Assembly (NCBI GenBank): GCA_035624455.1
Contig: DASPRM010000052.1
Coordinates: 1-54,636 of the forward strand
Reading direction: 5' to 3'
DNA length: 54,636 nucleotides
Source of the DNA: Terriglobales bacterium
GTDB taxonomy: Bacteria; Acidobacteriota; Terriglobia; Terriglobales; Acidobacteriaceae
Part shown: positions 17,858 through 27,334 of the stretch, one piece after another
How the letters are laid out: each line of letters starts with the position of its first letter
Numbering within the stretch: the first letter of the stretch is position 1
Translations under genes and position numbers: made by a program
The notes under the pieces: model-generated
Database searches by the model: none
What the model saw: only the letters and a program-made list of their open reading frames with translations
Told to the model about the DNA's origin: nothing

Positions 17858-19236
17858 CGAGCTCCTCCCGCGTGTTCCGGGATCCGCTCATCATGGATGA
17901 TGAAGCGCTTGCGATCGGCGTCGTACTCGTACAACTCGGCGTAACGGCCCCAGTTGATAGCCGTATCCAACTGATGGAGTGTCTCGTCCTCACTGAACTG
18001 TTCATCGAGCGTGTCGTGAAACAGATCGGCCGGTGCGGAGTGGTCGCGCTTGGCTTCCAGCGTACGGTAGATCTGGCGGATCAGAGTTACGTTATCGAGG
18101 GCTGCCTGCCGAAACAACTCCTTCTGGCGGAGGATTTCGGCATCGGCGAATTCGCGGCCCGCAGGAGTAATTTCCACATCTCCCTCTTCGACCTTTACGA
18201 ATCCCAGAAGGCGGGCAGCCTCGATAATCGGCAGCAGATCGTCGATTTCGAAGGGCAGAGCATCGGCAAGGCGATACATATCGGCTTTGCCGTCGTAATC
18301 TTCGATCAACTCTAGTAGCCCCGCAATGCCGCCCGGACGCGCGTGGGGCAGCATTTCATAGCGCTGCACCTTCGTCAGCTTGGCAGCTTCCTCGGCAGCG
18401 GCTCCGGGCAGTTGCGGAAGTTTCCCGGGAGCCATCAAGACCTTGTAGATGTAATCCACGTAGCTGATGAAATCGGCAGCTTTGCGATCGCGCGGACGCG
18501 GCAGCGCAATGCGGAAATCGGTTCGAATGGATCCCGGATTTTTGCCCAGGACGATCACTCGATCGGCGAGCAGGACCGCTTCTTCAATATTGTGGGTGAC
18601 AATAAAGATGGCGCGCGTCGGAATGGCGCGTTTTCCCCACAGCTCCAGCAATTCGCTGCGCAGATTCTCGGCGGTGAGGACATCCAGCGCAGAGAACGGC
18701 TCGTCCATGAACAGGACCTCGGGCTCGACCACCAGCGCCCGCGCAAAGCCCACCCGCTGCTTCATTCCGCCCGAAAGTTCCTTGGGATAGGCGGCTTCGA
18801 ATCCATCCAGACCGACCGTGTCGATTATGCGCAGGCTTCGCTTGCGGCGCTCCAGCGCATTCACTCCCCGGGCTTTCAGGGGAGCCTCCACATTCTCGAT
18901 CACGCTGAGCCAGGGGAATAAGGCGAAGCTCTGAAATACGATCGACACGTTAGGGGAACATTCCCGCACCGGCTTGCCATGCCAGAACACTTCGCCAGCC
19001 GATGGCTTGGCCAGTCCAGTCAGCATGCGCAGAAGTGTGGATTTTCCGGATCCGGAGGGGCCGAGCAGCGTAACGATCTCGTCGGGATAGATGGCAAGAT
19101 CGGTGGGCGCGATCACCTGGATCACGGGATCGGGCGGTTGCCCGTAGAACTTCTCCACCTTCGATGCCCGGATGATTGCTTCCGAAGCTACACCAGCACC
19201 CTTCGAGGTTCCGGTCGTGCTGCTGTTAATCTGCAT
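17854..19236 (-). CDS. ABC transporter ATPase, NitT/TauT type, with C-terminal AAA-associated domain
   Basis: A 460-residue protein. The N-terminal ABC ATPase (about 20-265) has Walker A GPSGSGKST, signature LSGGMKQR, Walker B VLFMDEP and switch His in IVTHN. The additional 180 residues form an AAA_associated_C-type winged-helix-like domain found in a subset of nitrate/sulfonate/bicarbonate-type ATPases. It energises the fused permease encoded immediately downstream, overlapping by 4 bases. The extra domain may gate transport in response to an intracellular ligand, which is inference. No SD close to the ATG was found, so the operon start is moderately certain. Confidence 0.92.
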   Translation of the reverse strand: MQINSSTTGTSKGAGVASEAIIRASKVEKFYGQPPDPVIQVIAPTDLAIYPDEIVTLLGPSGSGKSTLLRMLTGLAKPSAGEVFWHGKPVRECSPNVSIVFQSFALFPWLSVIENVEAPLKARGVNALERRKRSLRIIDTVGLDGFEAAYPKELSGGMKQRVGFARALVVEPEVLFMDEPFSALDVLTAENLRSELLELWGKRAIPTRAIFIVTHNIEEAVLLADRVIVLGKNPGSIRTDFRIALPRPRDRKAADFISYVDYIYKVLMAPGKLPQLPGAAAEEAAKLTKVQRYEMLPHARPGGIAGLLELIEDYDGKADMYRLADALPFEIDDLLPIIEAARLLGFVKVEEGDVEITPAGREFADAEILRQKELFRQAALDNVTLIRQIYRTLEAKRDHSAPADLFHDTLDEQFSEDETLHQLDTAINWGRYAELYEYDADRKRFIIHDERIPEHAGGAR

Positions 19237-19450
19237 GTGCGCGCAAGACCTTCATCGTAGCAGTCCGATCAACCTAGAGGAGAACTATTAGCAGAGTGTA
19301 AATAAAGGGGGCATAAAGACAGGTGAAAGGTGCCGGGCAGGGTGCGGTCATTCGGGATTATTTTTGTTGCGCTTATGCTAACCATGATGGCTACTAATCC
19401 GTCCAAATCGCCAAGTCAGCCTGGTGTGTCCTAAACCTGGAGAGATACTA

Positions 19451-20386
19451 ATGAAGCGAAGAGACTTCCTTGAAAAATCAGCACTGCTGGGCCTGATGGC
19501 AGCAGTGCCTGCGTCGCCATTCGTCGAACTTTCGGCCGCCACGAGTCCAATCGACGGAACCCAGTCGTCCTCCACCGCCAATCCCCTGAAGCCGCCGGCT
19601 CAAGGCAGCATTCCGGTTGGCTTTCTGCTCTCCGAGGGTGCGGTGGTAATCGATTTCTGCGGACCCTGGGAGGTCTTTCAAGATGTCAGCGTGCCTGGCC
19701 GCATGGAGGACGCGTTCCGTCTTTACACCGTGGCCGAAACGACTAAGCCTATTCGAGCCAGTGGCGGCCTGACTATCGTCCCTGATTACACTCTCAGCAA
19801 TGCCCCTGCTCCCAAGATTATCGTGATTCCAGCTCAGCATGGACACAGTCAAGCCATGCTGGATTGGATTCGCAAGTCGAGCAGGAATGCCGATGTAACC
19901 ATGTCCGTCTGCACCGGTGCATTTCTGCTCGCCAGCACCGGATTGCTCGCCGGCAAACCTGCCACGACGCACCACTCGGGTTATAAGGGCCTCGAGGTAG
20001 AGTTCCCGGACGTACAAGTCAAACGCGGCGCCAGGTTCGTAGAGGCAGGCAATCTTGCCACTGCCGGTGGACTTTCATCTGGCATTGATCTGTCACTACG
20101 CGTGGTCGAGCGCTATTTCGGGCGCGAGGTTGCCACACAGACTGCCTATTATTTGGAATACCAGGGACAGGGCTGGATGAATCCCGATTCCAACCAGCTT
20201 TACGCCCAGGCGCCTGTGTCAAGCGACGAGCATCCCCTCTGTCCGGTATGTGAAATGGAGGTGGATCCGAAGACCGCACCCACGTCGGCGTACAAGGGCA
20301 AGACTTATTACTTCTGCTCACAGGATCACAAGCAGCTATTCGATCAGACTCCGGACAGGTACATTGCGGCTGCTCAGAAGCGCTGA
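19451..20386 (+). CDS. Exported DJ-1/PfpI-family protein fused to a YHS domain
   Basis: A 311-residue protein starting with a Tat-like signal (MKRRDFLEKSALLGLMAAV). A DJ-1/PfpI glutamine-amidotransferase-like domain spans about residues 53-240, with nucleophile-elbow Cys154 in SVCTGAFLLASTG as in the GlxA/AraC-associated branch. At residues 261-305 a YHS domain follows: HPLCPVCEMEV then YYFCSQDHKQLF, a small Cys-rich module often linked to metal binding. GGAGAG precedes ATG 19451 by about 6 bases; the longer GTG start at 19424 is disfavoured. The enzymatic activity is unknown; candidates are glyoxalase/deglycase-like or isonitrile-hydratase-like chemistry. Confidence 0.87.
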   Translation: MKRRDFLEKSALLGLMAAVPASPFVELSAATSPIDGTQSSSTANPLKPPAQGSIPVGFLLSEGAVVIDFCGPWEVFQDVSVPGRMEDAFRLYTVAETTKPIRASGGLTIVPDYTLSNAPAPKIIVIPAQHGHSQAMLDWIRKSSRNADVTMSVCTGAFLLASTGLLAGKPATTHHSGYKGLEVEFPDVQVKRGARFVEAGNLATAGGLSSGIDLSLRVVERYFGREVATQTAYYLEYQGQGWMNPDSNQLYAQAPVSSDEHPLCPVCEMEVDPKTAPTSAYKGKTYYFCSQDHKQLFDQTPDRYIAAAQKR

Positions 20387-20404
20387 TGCGCGAGAGCGGA
20401 GCCG

Positions 20405-21376
20405 TTAATCCGATTGATAACTTGGCTTGCGCACCCAGCGGTGCTTGCGCAATTGTTGCACTAGATCGGGCGGAAGCCTCTGGCCATCGCTGATTGCAAA
20501 ATTTTCTCTTACGTGATCCAGCTTGCGCATGCCGATGATGGTGGTGCTGACGTCGGGATTTTCCAAAATAAATCGCAGCGCCATTTGCGGCAGGGTCACC
20601 CCGGGTGGCACGATTGCTTTCAACTTTTCCACCCGCTTTAGAGTCGGCGTTAGGTTCGAAGCGCGGAAATAACGCGACCGCCAATCACCCTTGGGGAACT
20701 TTGTATCTTTCGTGAGCTTGCCGCCCAGGCTGCCTTCATCGAGCGGCACGCGCGAGATTACGGCGATATCATGTTTGCGGCAGGCGGGGAAGAGTTCATC
20801 CTCCGGATTCTGATCGAATATGTTGTAGATCACCTGCACCGCATCCACCAGCCCTGTCTCAATTGCACGGATGCCATTCCACGGTTCCCAGCGGTTGAGA
20901 CTGAGACCAAAGAATTCGATCAAGCCTTCGCGTTTGAGTTGCTCTACTGTTTTTCGGAAGTCAGGATCCTCGATCCAGCTATCGTCCCAAACGTGGTATT
21001 GCAAAAGATCGATCCGCTCTACACCGAGCGCCTTGCGAATCTTATTGGCGTACTCGAGAACATGCTCGTTCGGAAAAACATCTTGCAATGAATCCTTGGG
21101 ACTCGCTGGCCACTGCAGATTCTTGGGGGGAATTTTGGAAGCTGCGTAGAGCCGTCTGCCGGGATTATTCCGAATGGCTTCCCCCAGCAGCGTATCGCTC
21201 TTTCCATCTCCGTATGCCCAAGCGGTGTCGAAGAAGTTGCATCCCATGTCCACGGAAGCCTGAATTGACTGGCGTGATTCGGCGTCATCAGAACCTGTCC
21301 AGCCACTCATTCCCCAAAGGCCATAGGCGATCTCGCTGACTTTCCATCCGGTGCGTCCGAATCTGCGGTAGATCAT
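20405..21376 (-). CDS. Aldo/keto reductase
   Basis: A 323-residue cytosolic NADPH-dependent oxidoreductase of the AKR superfamily, closest in look to the YgdS/Tas-like branch. The tetrad is visible: Asp and Tyr in DTAWAYG, Lys in AASKIPP, His in LLQYHVWDD. The C-terminal cofactor-binding segment includes TTIIGMRKLDHV. It reduces aldehydes or ketones, with unknown physiological substrate. It is convergent with the DJ-1/YHS gene, the two stops being 18 bases apart. The N-terminus MIYRRFGRTGWKVSEIAYG fits the family start exactly. Confidence 0.92.
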   Translation of the reverse strand: MIYRRFGRTGWKVSEIAYGLWGMSGWTGSDDAESRQSIQASVDMGCNFFDTAWAYGDGKSDTLLGEAIRNNPGRRLYAASKIPPKNLQWPASPKDSLQDVFPNEHVLEYANKIRKALGVERIDLLQYHVWDDSWIEDPDFRKTVEQLKREGLIEFFGLSLNRWEPWNGIRAIETGLVDAVQVIYNIFDQNPEDELFPACRKHDIAVISRVPLDEGSLGGKLTKDTKFPKGDWRSRYFRASNLTPTLKRVEKLKAIVPPGVTLPQMALRFILENPDVSTTIIGMRKLDHVRENFAISDGQRLPPDLVQQLRKHRWVRKPSYQSD

Positions 21377-21451
21377 GGGTCGATTTCCGTCCCTGATATG
21401 GTTTTGCGGCTTTCTACCCTAACCGCGGGCGAGCAAAACGACAAGCGCGCA

Positions 21452-23260
21452 CTAGAGGTTCGCAGACAGGCTAGTGTCAGCTGCGATCGCGCGGGTATCC
21501 GCATCTTGGCGGGTGAGACTCAGGCGTGAAAGCAAGCGGTGAAAACGCGGATGGCTGGAAAGTGGATCGTAGACAGGATCAATGCCCAGGAAGATCATCC
21601 AGCAGGATCTTTCCGCGAATCCCTTGTCGAGCCAGTCGAGCGCACCCTCGTTATCTCCCAGTCCGATGTAAGCCATCGCCACCTGTGGTGATGCGAGGTA
21701 GCGATTAGACGAAGGCTTCAGCGCCTCTTGCAACAGTTGCCGTGCCCGGCCGGTGTTTGCGGCTCTGGCGTGAGCATGCGCCAGGAAAAGCAAGACTTCC
21801 TGATTCTCGGAAAGCTGGTGAGTTCGCTCGAACGCAGAGATGGCCTGCTGATATCTGCGGCTATGCAGGTAAGCACGTCCCAAGTCGAACTGAGCAGGGA
21901 GAAACTTCGAGTCTTGTGCCAGCACAGCCTGGAAGCGCTGGATAGCTTCGTCGTACTGGCGGGCGTAGAAATAGGAATCACCTGCCGTTTTGGCGATTGC
22001 CAGTGACAGGGGATCGAGTACCTGGGCGCGCCGCTGCTCGACTTCAGCTTCTCGGAGACGACCCATAGCGCAAAGAAAAGTGCCGTACCAATGGTGAGCG
22101 GCGGCATTGTTCGGGTTCAGCTCTATGGCGCGAAGAAATTCCTTTTCTGCCTTATTCCAATGCCAGTCATACCAGAAGCGCATGAGGGCCAGCGAGGTGT
22201 GAGCTTCAGCGAGAGTGTCGTCGATCGCCAGAGCGTTATGTGCCGCCTGCTTGGCTTTGGGGGCAACCTGACGTGGAGGGATCGTGCCAAACCAGCTCAA
22301 GTAAGCATGACAATCGGCTAGACCGGCGTAGGCCAGGGCATAATTGGGATCTTCCTTTAGCGCCTGCTCGAAGGATTCAATCGCCAGCTGCAACGATTTT
22401 TCTGAGAGCTGATTCCAGTAAGAGCGACCGCGCAGATAGGCTTCGTGGGCCAGCACCGGCACTATGCGTTGATGATCAGGTTTTAGATTTGATTCGGGCA
22501 GAAGAAGTTCGCTAGCTAATGATTGGCGAATTTTTCCCGCGACCTCATTCTGGATCGCCATGACGTCGGAAGGCTCCCGTTCGAAGGTATCCGCCCACAA
22601 CTGGGTCTGATCAACTGCCTGGATGAGCTTGGCGCTGATGCGCAAGCGTCCCAAGCAGCGGCGAACCGTGCCTTCCAAGACATAATCGACCCCAAGCTCT
22701 TCGGCGATCTGGCCAATGCTTTTGGCCGTGTTTTTGTATTGCATAGCAGAGGTTCTTGCGATTACTCCCAGCCGTTGCGGATTCAGGCTGCCAAGCCGTG
22801 CAATCATCTCGTCGGTCAGCCCGTCGCTGAAATAATCCTGTTCCGCATCGCCTAGATTCTCGAAGGGCAGAATCAGCAGACGAAGCTTGCGGTGCTCATC
22901 GGGGATCTTCTGGGGACTGGCGGCGTTAACCAAGGGATAAATGAATCGATATCCCCGGCGGGACAGGGTCTCGATGTAGCGCGGACTGACAGCAGAGTCC
23001 CCGAGGGCGTCACGCAGTTTATTGATGGCCTTATTCAGGCCGTGATCAAAGCCAACGAAGGTTTCCGCAGGCCAGATGCGGCGGCGTAATTCTTCGCGGG
23101 TGACGAGAGCTCCGGGCCGCTCCAGAAGCGCGCTAAGCACCTGAAAAGGCTGCTCCTGAAGCTTCATTTTTACTCCCTTTTTACGCAGCTCTCCGGCTCT
23201 TAAGTTAACCTCGAATACGCCAAAACTGATGAGATGCGACGATCCCGCCAAATCGCGCAT
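21452..23260 (-). CDS. Winged-helix transcriptional regulator with TPR repeats (CadC-like)
   Basis: A 602-residue protein combining an N-terminal OmpR-type winged helix (about 10-105: FGVFEVNLRAGELRKKG to RRGYRFIYPL) with a FlgO/TolB-N-like domain (LLILPFENLGD, DYFSDGLTDEM, 125-260) and about six TPR-like repeats to the C-terminus. No transmembrane helix is evident. This architecture is abundant in Acidobacteriota; members are thought to be DNA-binding regulators with a protein-interaction tail, but few are characterised. ATG 23260 is used because the winged helix begins shortly after it; the frame extends to 23407 without support. It is divergent from the Sel1 gene. Confidence 0.88.
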   Translation of the reverse strand: MRDLAGSSHLISFGVFEVNLRAGELRKKGVKMKLQEQPFQVLSALLERPGALVTREELRRRIWPAETFVGFDHGLNKAINKLRDALGDSAVSPRYIETLSRRGYRFIYPLVNAASPQKIPDEHRKLRLLILPFENLGDAEQDYFSDGLTDEMIARLGSLNPQRLGVIARTSAMQYKNTAKSIGQIAEELGVDYVLEGTVRRCLGRLRISAKLIQAVDQTQLWADTFEREPSDVMAIQNEVAGKIRQSLASELLLPESNLKPDHQRIVPVLAHEAYLRGRSYWNQLSEKSLQLAIESFEQALKEDPNYALAYAGLADCHAYLSWFGTIPPRQVAPKAKQAAHNALAIDDTLAEAHTSLALMRFWYDWHWNKAEKEFLRAIELNPNNAAAHHWYGTFLCAMGRLREAEVEQRRAQVLDPLSLAIAKTAGDSYFYARQYDEAIQRFQAVLAQDSKFLPAQFDLGRAYLHSRRYQQAISAFERTHQLSENQEVLLFLAHAHARAANTGRARQLLQEALKPSSNRYLASPQVAMAYIGLGDNEGALDWLDKGFAERSCWMIFLGIDPVYDPLSSHPRFHRLLSRLSLTRQDADTRAIAADTSLSANL

Positions 23261-23623
23261 AGATGCCCCCACCCTTCTTCGAGTTAGACGAGTTGTTGGC
23301 GAACCAGTAAGCAGAGGTACGCACACAACGGAGAATAAGTTTGTTCTGGTTGCGCACTTCCACAAGGTTAGCCGGGAATCTACATTCCGTTGAGAAAGGA
23401 CCGGCAACTCTCCAGCACCCTACGTCTAAGACAGCCAAGACTGGGAGTCTCGTATTGGGGATGTGCCTCGATACGACGACTCGTAGCTTCCGGTTCGTTC
23501 GTGCTGAAGCTCGGTCAGGGGCAGATGGGCCGGCCCTCCTGAACAGCGGCAGAGACAGGCAAGAACGGTAATTGAAGCCAGTCTTAGTTTCACTTTCCCC
23601 ACTGGAGGGGAAAGGAAAACGTC
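23261..23623. other. Intergenic region between divergent regulator and Sel1 genes
   Basis: These 363 bases should contain promoters for both divergent genes. No convincing -35/-10 pair, operator or conserved ORF was recognised. Short frames in it lack SD sequences. Confidence 0.5.
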
Positions 23624-25084
23624 ATGTCGCGGGCATCGGTAGGGTGGATCCTAAGCTTCCTGTTCACGTTTTGGCCTTCAGTTTACGGACAAACGGGACA
23701 AACGGGCTCAAATACGGGCACGGAATTTACAAATTTGATGCAAAAGGCACGCAACGGAAATACCGCTGCACAAATCCAACTAGGAAGCGCTTTTCAGAAT
23801 GGGCTGGGTGTCGAAAAGAATTCTGAAGAGGCGATGAAATGGTATCGCCTGGCTGCAGATCGAGGAGATCCGCAGGCACAAGTGGACGTGGGGTGGATGC
23901 TTCAGCATGAAGCTCCCCCGAAGTACGACGAAGCAGCGAAATGGTACATGCGGGCGGCTGTCTCTGGATCTGAAACCGGCGCTTTCAATCTGGGAATGCT
24001 CTATATGCAGGGATTGGGTGTGGCGAAAAGCGAAGCAGAAGCAGCGCGCTGGTTTCGCAAGGCGGCTGATGCGGGCAATGTCAACGCCATGACCAATCTT
24101 GGCTGTCTCTATTCGCGGGGAGTGGGAGTGCCGAAGGACATGCATGAGGCTCTGGCACTCACTCGCAAAGCGGCAAAAAAACATGTGGCCGAGGCAGAGT
24201 ACAACCTCGGCGGCTTTTATGAGAACGGCGACGGTGTCCCACAGGATTTCCACGAAGCCATGAAGTGGTATCGCGAAGCCGCAGTTCATGGGAGCGTGAA
24301 ATCCCAACTTCGTCTTGGGCTGATGTGCGCGCAAGGCCGTGGGACCGGGCCGGACGATCGCGAAGCCTTGCAGTGGTTTCTGAGGGCCGCCGAATCGGAT
24401 TCGGCTGAAGCAGAGTTCAATACCGGCCTGTTCTATGAGAAGGGCCGGGGACTCTCACCCGATCTAGAGAAGGCAGTGGAGTGGTATCAGAAATCTGCTT
24501 ACCAGGGCTTTGCCGCCGCGCAGGTAAATCTGGGCTACCTCTGTGAGCATGGGCTGGGAACTCCGGAGGATCCCGCAAGAGCAGCCAGCCTCTATCGCTC
24601 CGCCGCAGAACAGGGAAAGCTTGAGGGCCAGGTGAACCTGGCACGGCTTTACGACCATGGCGTGGGAGTAGTGCAGGATTACGCCGAAGCCGCCAAGTGG
24701 TATCGCCAAGCTGCGGATCAAGGCGACCTGGAAGCTATGACAAAGCTTGCTGCATTTCTCCTAACCGGCAAAGGAGTAGTTCGCGATGCCGGCAAAGCTT
24801 TGGATTTTCTTAAGCAAGCGGCGGAGCAGGGCAATGCCACCGCGCAGTTTGACTTGGCCCAGATCTACCGCGACGGAGCAGCAACTCCGGTCGATCTGGT
24901 AAGTGCGTACGTGTGGTTGAGTCTCGCTGGTCGCTCCTTCGATGTAAGCACACTGCTGCAAGCGCTTACTTCGCGGATGAGTCCGGCTGATGTGGCGGCG
25001 GCTCAGGCAAGAGTCGCAGACTGGCAGAAACGCCACGGAGCCGGTTTGTCTGCTAAACAAACGGTGGGGGTTGGTCCCCATTGA
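23624..25084 (+). CDS. Secreted Sel1-repeat protein
   Basis: A 486-residue protein with a signal peptide (cleavage expected after SVYG, near residue 22) and eleven consecutive Sel1-like repeats of about 36 residues, each of the form A-x-LG-x-LY-x-x-G-x-GV-x-x-D-x-x-x-A-x-x-WY-x-x-AA. The repeats make an alpha-solenoid for protein binding. AAGGA lies 8 bases before the ATG. The Sel1 family has scaffold roles in envelope stress and signalling, but a partner cannot be named. The LytTR regulator gene begins 60 bases downstream, suggesting an operon. Confidence 0.9.
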   Translation: MSRASVGWILSFLFTFWPSVYGQTGQTGSNTGTEFTNLMQKARNGNTAAQIQLGSAFQNGLGVEKNSEEAMKWYRLAADRGDPQAQVDVGWMLQHEAPPKYDEAAKWYMRAAVSGSETGAFNLGMLYMQGLGVAKSEAEAARWFRKAADAGNVNAMTNLGCLYSRGVGVPKDMHEALALTRKAAKKHVAEAEYNLGGFYENGDGVPQDFHEAMKWYREAAVHGSVKSQLRLGLMCAQGRGTGPDDREALQWFLRAAESDSAEAEFNTGLFYEKGRGLSPDLEKAVEWYQKSAYQGFAAAQVNLGYLCEHGLGTPEDPARAASLYRSAAEQGKLEGQVNLARLYDHGVGVVQDYAEAAKWYRQAADQGDLEAMTKLAAFLLTGKGVVRDAGKALDFLKQAAEQGNATAQFDLAQIYRDGAATPVDLVSAYVWLSLAGRSFDVSTLLQALTSRMSPADVAAAQARVADWQKRHGAGLSAKQTVGVGPH

Positions 25085-25144
25085 TAGACAGCATCCGTCC
25101 GCCGGCACCAAGGACCGGACGGGAGGGGATGATGGAAGGGAGAT

Positions 25145-25960
25145 ATGGCGCACTACGCGGTAAATACGGTCACACCCTTTAGGAATGAATTATCAGGCGT
25201 TCAGGCATTTATCGTAGATGGCGATGCGGAAGCCCGCCGTCAGATTCGTGATCTCCTCCAGCCAGAAATGGATATCAACGTAATTGGCGAGTTCTCGAAT
25301 GCTTCCGACGCTCTGGTCGCCTTACGTCACAACAACCCCGACTTGCTGGTCCTAGATGTGCAACTACCCGAGATTCAGGCGGCGGCCAATTTGGACGTGC
25401 TGGGGAGCGACAAAATTCCAGTCACGATTGCTATGGCGCGCGATCCGCTGGCCTTGCGGAGATTTACTCCCCAGGTCGTGGATGTTCTAGTAAAGCCCCT
25501 GGACCGCGAACGCTTCGAGCGAGCGATGCTGCGGGCAAAGCTAGAAATCGAGCGCGCGCGCAACGAGGAACTGGAACGGCTCCTCCAGGTGCACGCGGGT
25601 ACCGGCAATGGAAATGGTTCAGCCTACGCACAGAAGTTCGTGGTGAAGGACAATGGCAGGATATTCTTTCTACGCGCAGATGAAATTGACTGGATCCAGT
25701 CTGCGGGAAATTACGTGCGTATGCATGTTGGACAGGATGTGCATACCATTCGCCGTACCATGCAGGATTTGCAATCATCCCTGGACCCGCAGCGGTTCCT
25801 GCGTGTTCATCGCAACGCGATCGTGAATCTGGACCACATTCTTGAATTCCAGTCTCAGAACCGCTCCGCCATGTGCGTTGTGCTGAAAAGCGGAGCGCGG
25901 CTGCCGCTGAGCCGCAGCTATCGCAGTGAACTGCGCAAGTATTTGAAACGGCCGCTCTAA
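25145..25960 (+). CDS. LytTR-type response regulator
   Basis: A 271-residue regulator with an N-terminal receiver (about 18-130; phosphoacceptor Asp71 in LLVLDVQLP, Lys in VLVKPLD) and a C-terminal LytTR DNA-binding domain (about 165-268; motifs FFLRADEIDWIQSAGNYV, FLRVHRNAIVN, LPLSRSY). The usual acidic pair near the N-terminus reads DGD rather than DD. AGGGAG is spaced 4-5 bases from the ATG. No LytS-type kinase is encoded nearby, so the signalling partner is elsewhere. Placement after the Sel1 gene suggests joint transcription. Confidence 0.92.
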   Translation: MAHYAVNTVTPFRNELSGVQAFIVDGDAEARRQIRDLLQPEMDINVIGEFSNASDALVALRHNNPDLLVLDVQLPEIQAAANLDVLGSDKIPVTIAMARDPLALRRFTPQVVDVLVKPLDRERFERAMLRAKLEIERARNEELERLLQVHAGTGNGNGSAYAQKFVVKDNGRIFFLRADEIDWIQSAGNYVRMHVGQDVHTIRRTMQDLQSSLDPQRFLRVHRNAIVNLDHILEFQSQNRSAMCVVLKSGARLPLSRSYRSELRKYLKRPL

Positions 25961-25976
25961 TCCTCTCTTTTCGATT

Positions 25977-26005
25977 GCGGGAGCCGGGCGATGCCGGTCT
26001 CCCGC
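25977..26005. terminator. Strong hairpin between convergent genes
   Basis: Seventeen bases after the LytTR stop, GCGGGAG pairs with CTCCCGC and an inner CCGG pairs with CCGG, with one bulged T: 11 base pairs in 29 bases. No T-run follows. It sits between two convergent genes, so it may protect or end both transcripts. Confidence 0.45.
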
Positions 26006-26079
26006 GCGCCCTGCGCAGCTTTATCGGCAGCGCTCGATCTGATCGGCTCGGTGAGACCACGTCAGGATGGGCACGCCCA

Positions 26080-27096
26080 TTAGTCCTGGCAGAGCAGAAC
26101 GACTTTGCCGCTTACTGCTGCTTTCTCGACCAACTGATTGGCCATGCGTGCCTGGCGCAAGGGCAATTTTTCGGAAATGATGGGCTTGATTTTGCCCTCC
26201 GCGAGCAAGCCGAACAGCATATTGAGATCTTCTCGAAACCAGTCTGGATGGCGCCGCTTCTCGGTGGTGATGTTGTACCAGCGTGCTGACCTTCCATCCG
26301 GGAGCGCGCGCAGCAGCCCCAACAAGGCAAAGCTCAGCGCCCCTGCTGTTTTGTTTCCGGTTCCTCCGGAAATAATTGACGACATGCCGTACGCCATCAG
26401 CTTTCCACCCCGGCGCAGGGCGCGGTAAGAACGCAGGAAGTTCCAGCCTCCAACACCATCGATTACCAGGTCGACTCCATCTCCAGTCATGCGTCGGATC
26501 GCTTCAACGAAATCTTCATTCTGATAGTCGATAGGCTTGGCTCCCAAACGGCACACAGTAACGTGTTTTGGCTTGGAGGCAGTTCCATAGAGTTCGAGGT
26601 TACGAATTCGGCCCAACTCGAGTGCGGCAGTGCCCACCCCACCCGCTGCGCCGTGAATCAACACCTTCGCTTGCGAGCGCAGATTGCCGAAGCGAAACAG
26701 TAATTGGCATGCAGTGGTGTAATTGAGAATCAGACTGACGGCTTCTGCCGGATCAATACCAGCAGGAACTGGCACTAGTTCCTCTGCAGGGACCAGCACA
26801 AACTGCGAATATCCCCCAAACATAATCAGAGCCGCCACGATCTCATTCGCTGCGAGTTGGCTGACACCTTCGCCCAGCGCATCGACTTCACCCACGACGT
26901 CGTATCCAGGCGAGAATGGAAGCTTCGGCGCCTTGGGATAGAGGCCGTATCGCATCAGTACATCTGCGAAGGCGACCCCGGTCGCGAGAACTCGTACCCG
27001 CACCTGACCCGGACCTGGTACGGGGACGGGTTCCTCGATTTCCTCCAAGACCTCCGGTCCGCCTAGACGTGTTATCACTACGCGGCGGTTCTTCAT
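26080..27096 (-). CDS. Zinc-independent medium-chain reductase (quinone oxidoreductase family)
   Basis: A 338-residue NAD(P)H-dependent MDR enzyme. The N-terminal GroES-like domain includes GGPEVLE and FSPGYDVVGEV; the Rossmann domain has the nucleotide loop GAAGGVGTAALEL and the family motif DGVGG. Zinc-ligand cysteines of alcohol dehydrogenases are absent, so it belongs with quinone oxidoreductase/enoyl reductase-like proteins. It is a single cytosolic gene, convergent with the LytTR gene. ATG 27096 is chosen over TTG 27117, which only adds seven unconserved residues; neither has a clear SD. The substrate is unknown. Confidence 0.9.
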   Translation of the reverse strand: MKNRRVVITRLGGPEVLEEIEEPVPVPGPGQVRVRVLATGVAFADVLMRYGLYPKAPKLPFSPGYDVVGEVDALGEGVSQLAANEIVAALIMFGGYSQFVLVPAEELVPVPAGIDPAEAVSLILNYTTACQLLFRFGNLRSQAKVLIHGAAGGVGTAALELGRIRNLELYGTASKPKHVTVCRLGAKPIDYQNEDFVEAIRRMTGDGVDLVIDGVGGWNFLRSYRALRRGGKLMAYGMSSIISGGTGNKTAGALSFALLGLLRALPDGRSARWYNITTEKRRHPDWFREDLNMLFGLLAEGKIKPIISEKLPLRQARMANQLVEKAAVSGKVVLLCQD

Positions 27097-27334
27097 GGCG
27101 TTATTAGACTGGTCCAACCCACATTCGTTTAGTTCACTTGCGGGTTACGCGCACATCTCAAAACTGATTCGTGTGATGAAACACTGTTCCCACGGGATGA
27201 GTCCCGGATGGTATGGAGAGACGCATCCGAACCTCCAGCAACGTTCGTTGCAGTGCTTGAAGAGAAGGAAGCCAGAGTCAGCTACGCACGGCCGAGTCGT
27301 GTAGTTCCAGAAATATGAAATTTTGTGGGAATTT

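Noticed and set aside
17491-18315. Plus-strand frame of 274 codons
   Set aside because: Antisense across the junction of the ABC permease and ATPase genes; no recognisable domain.
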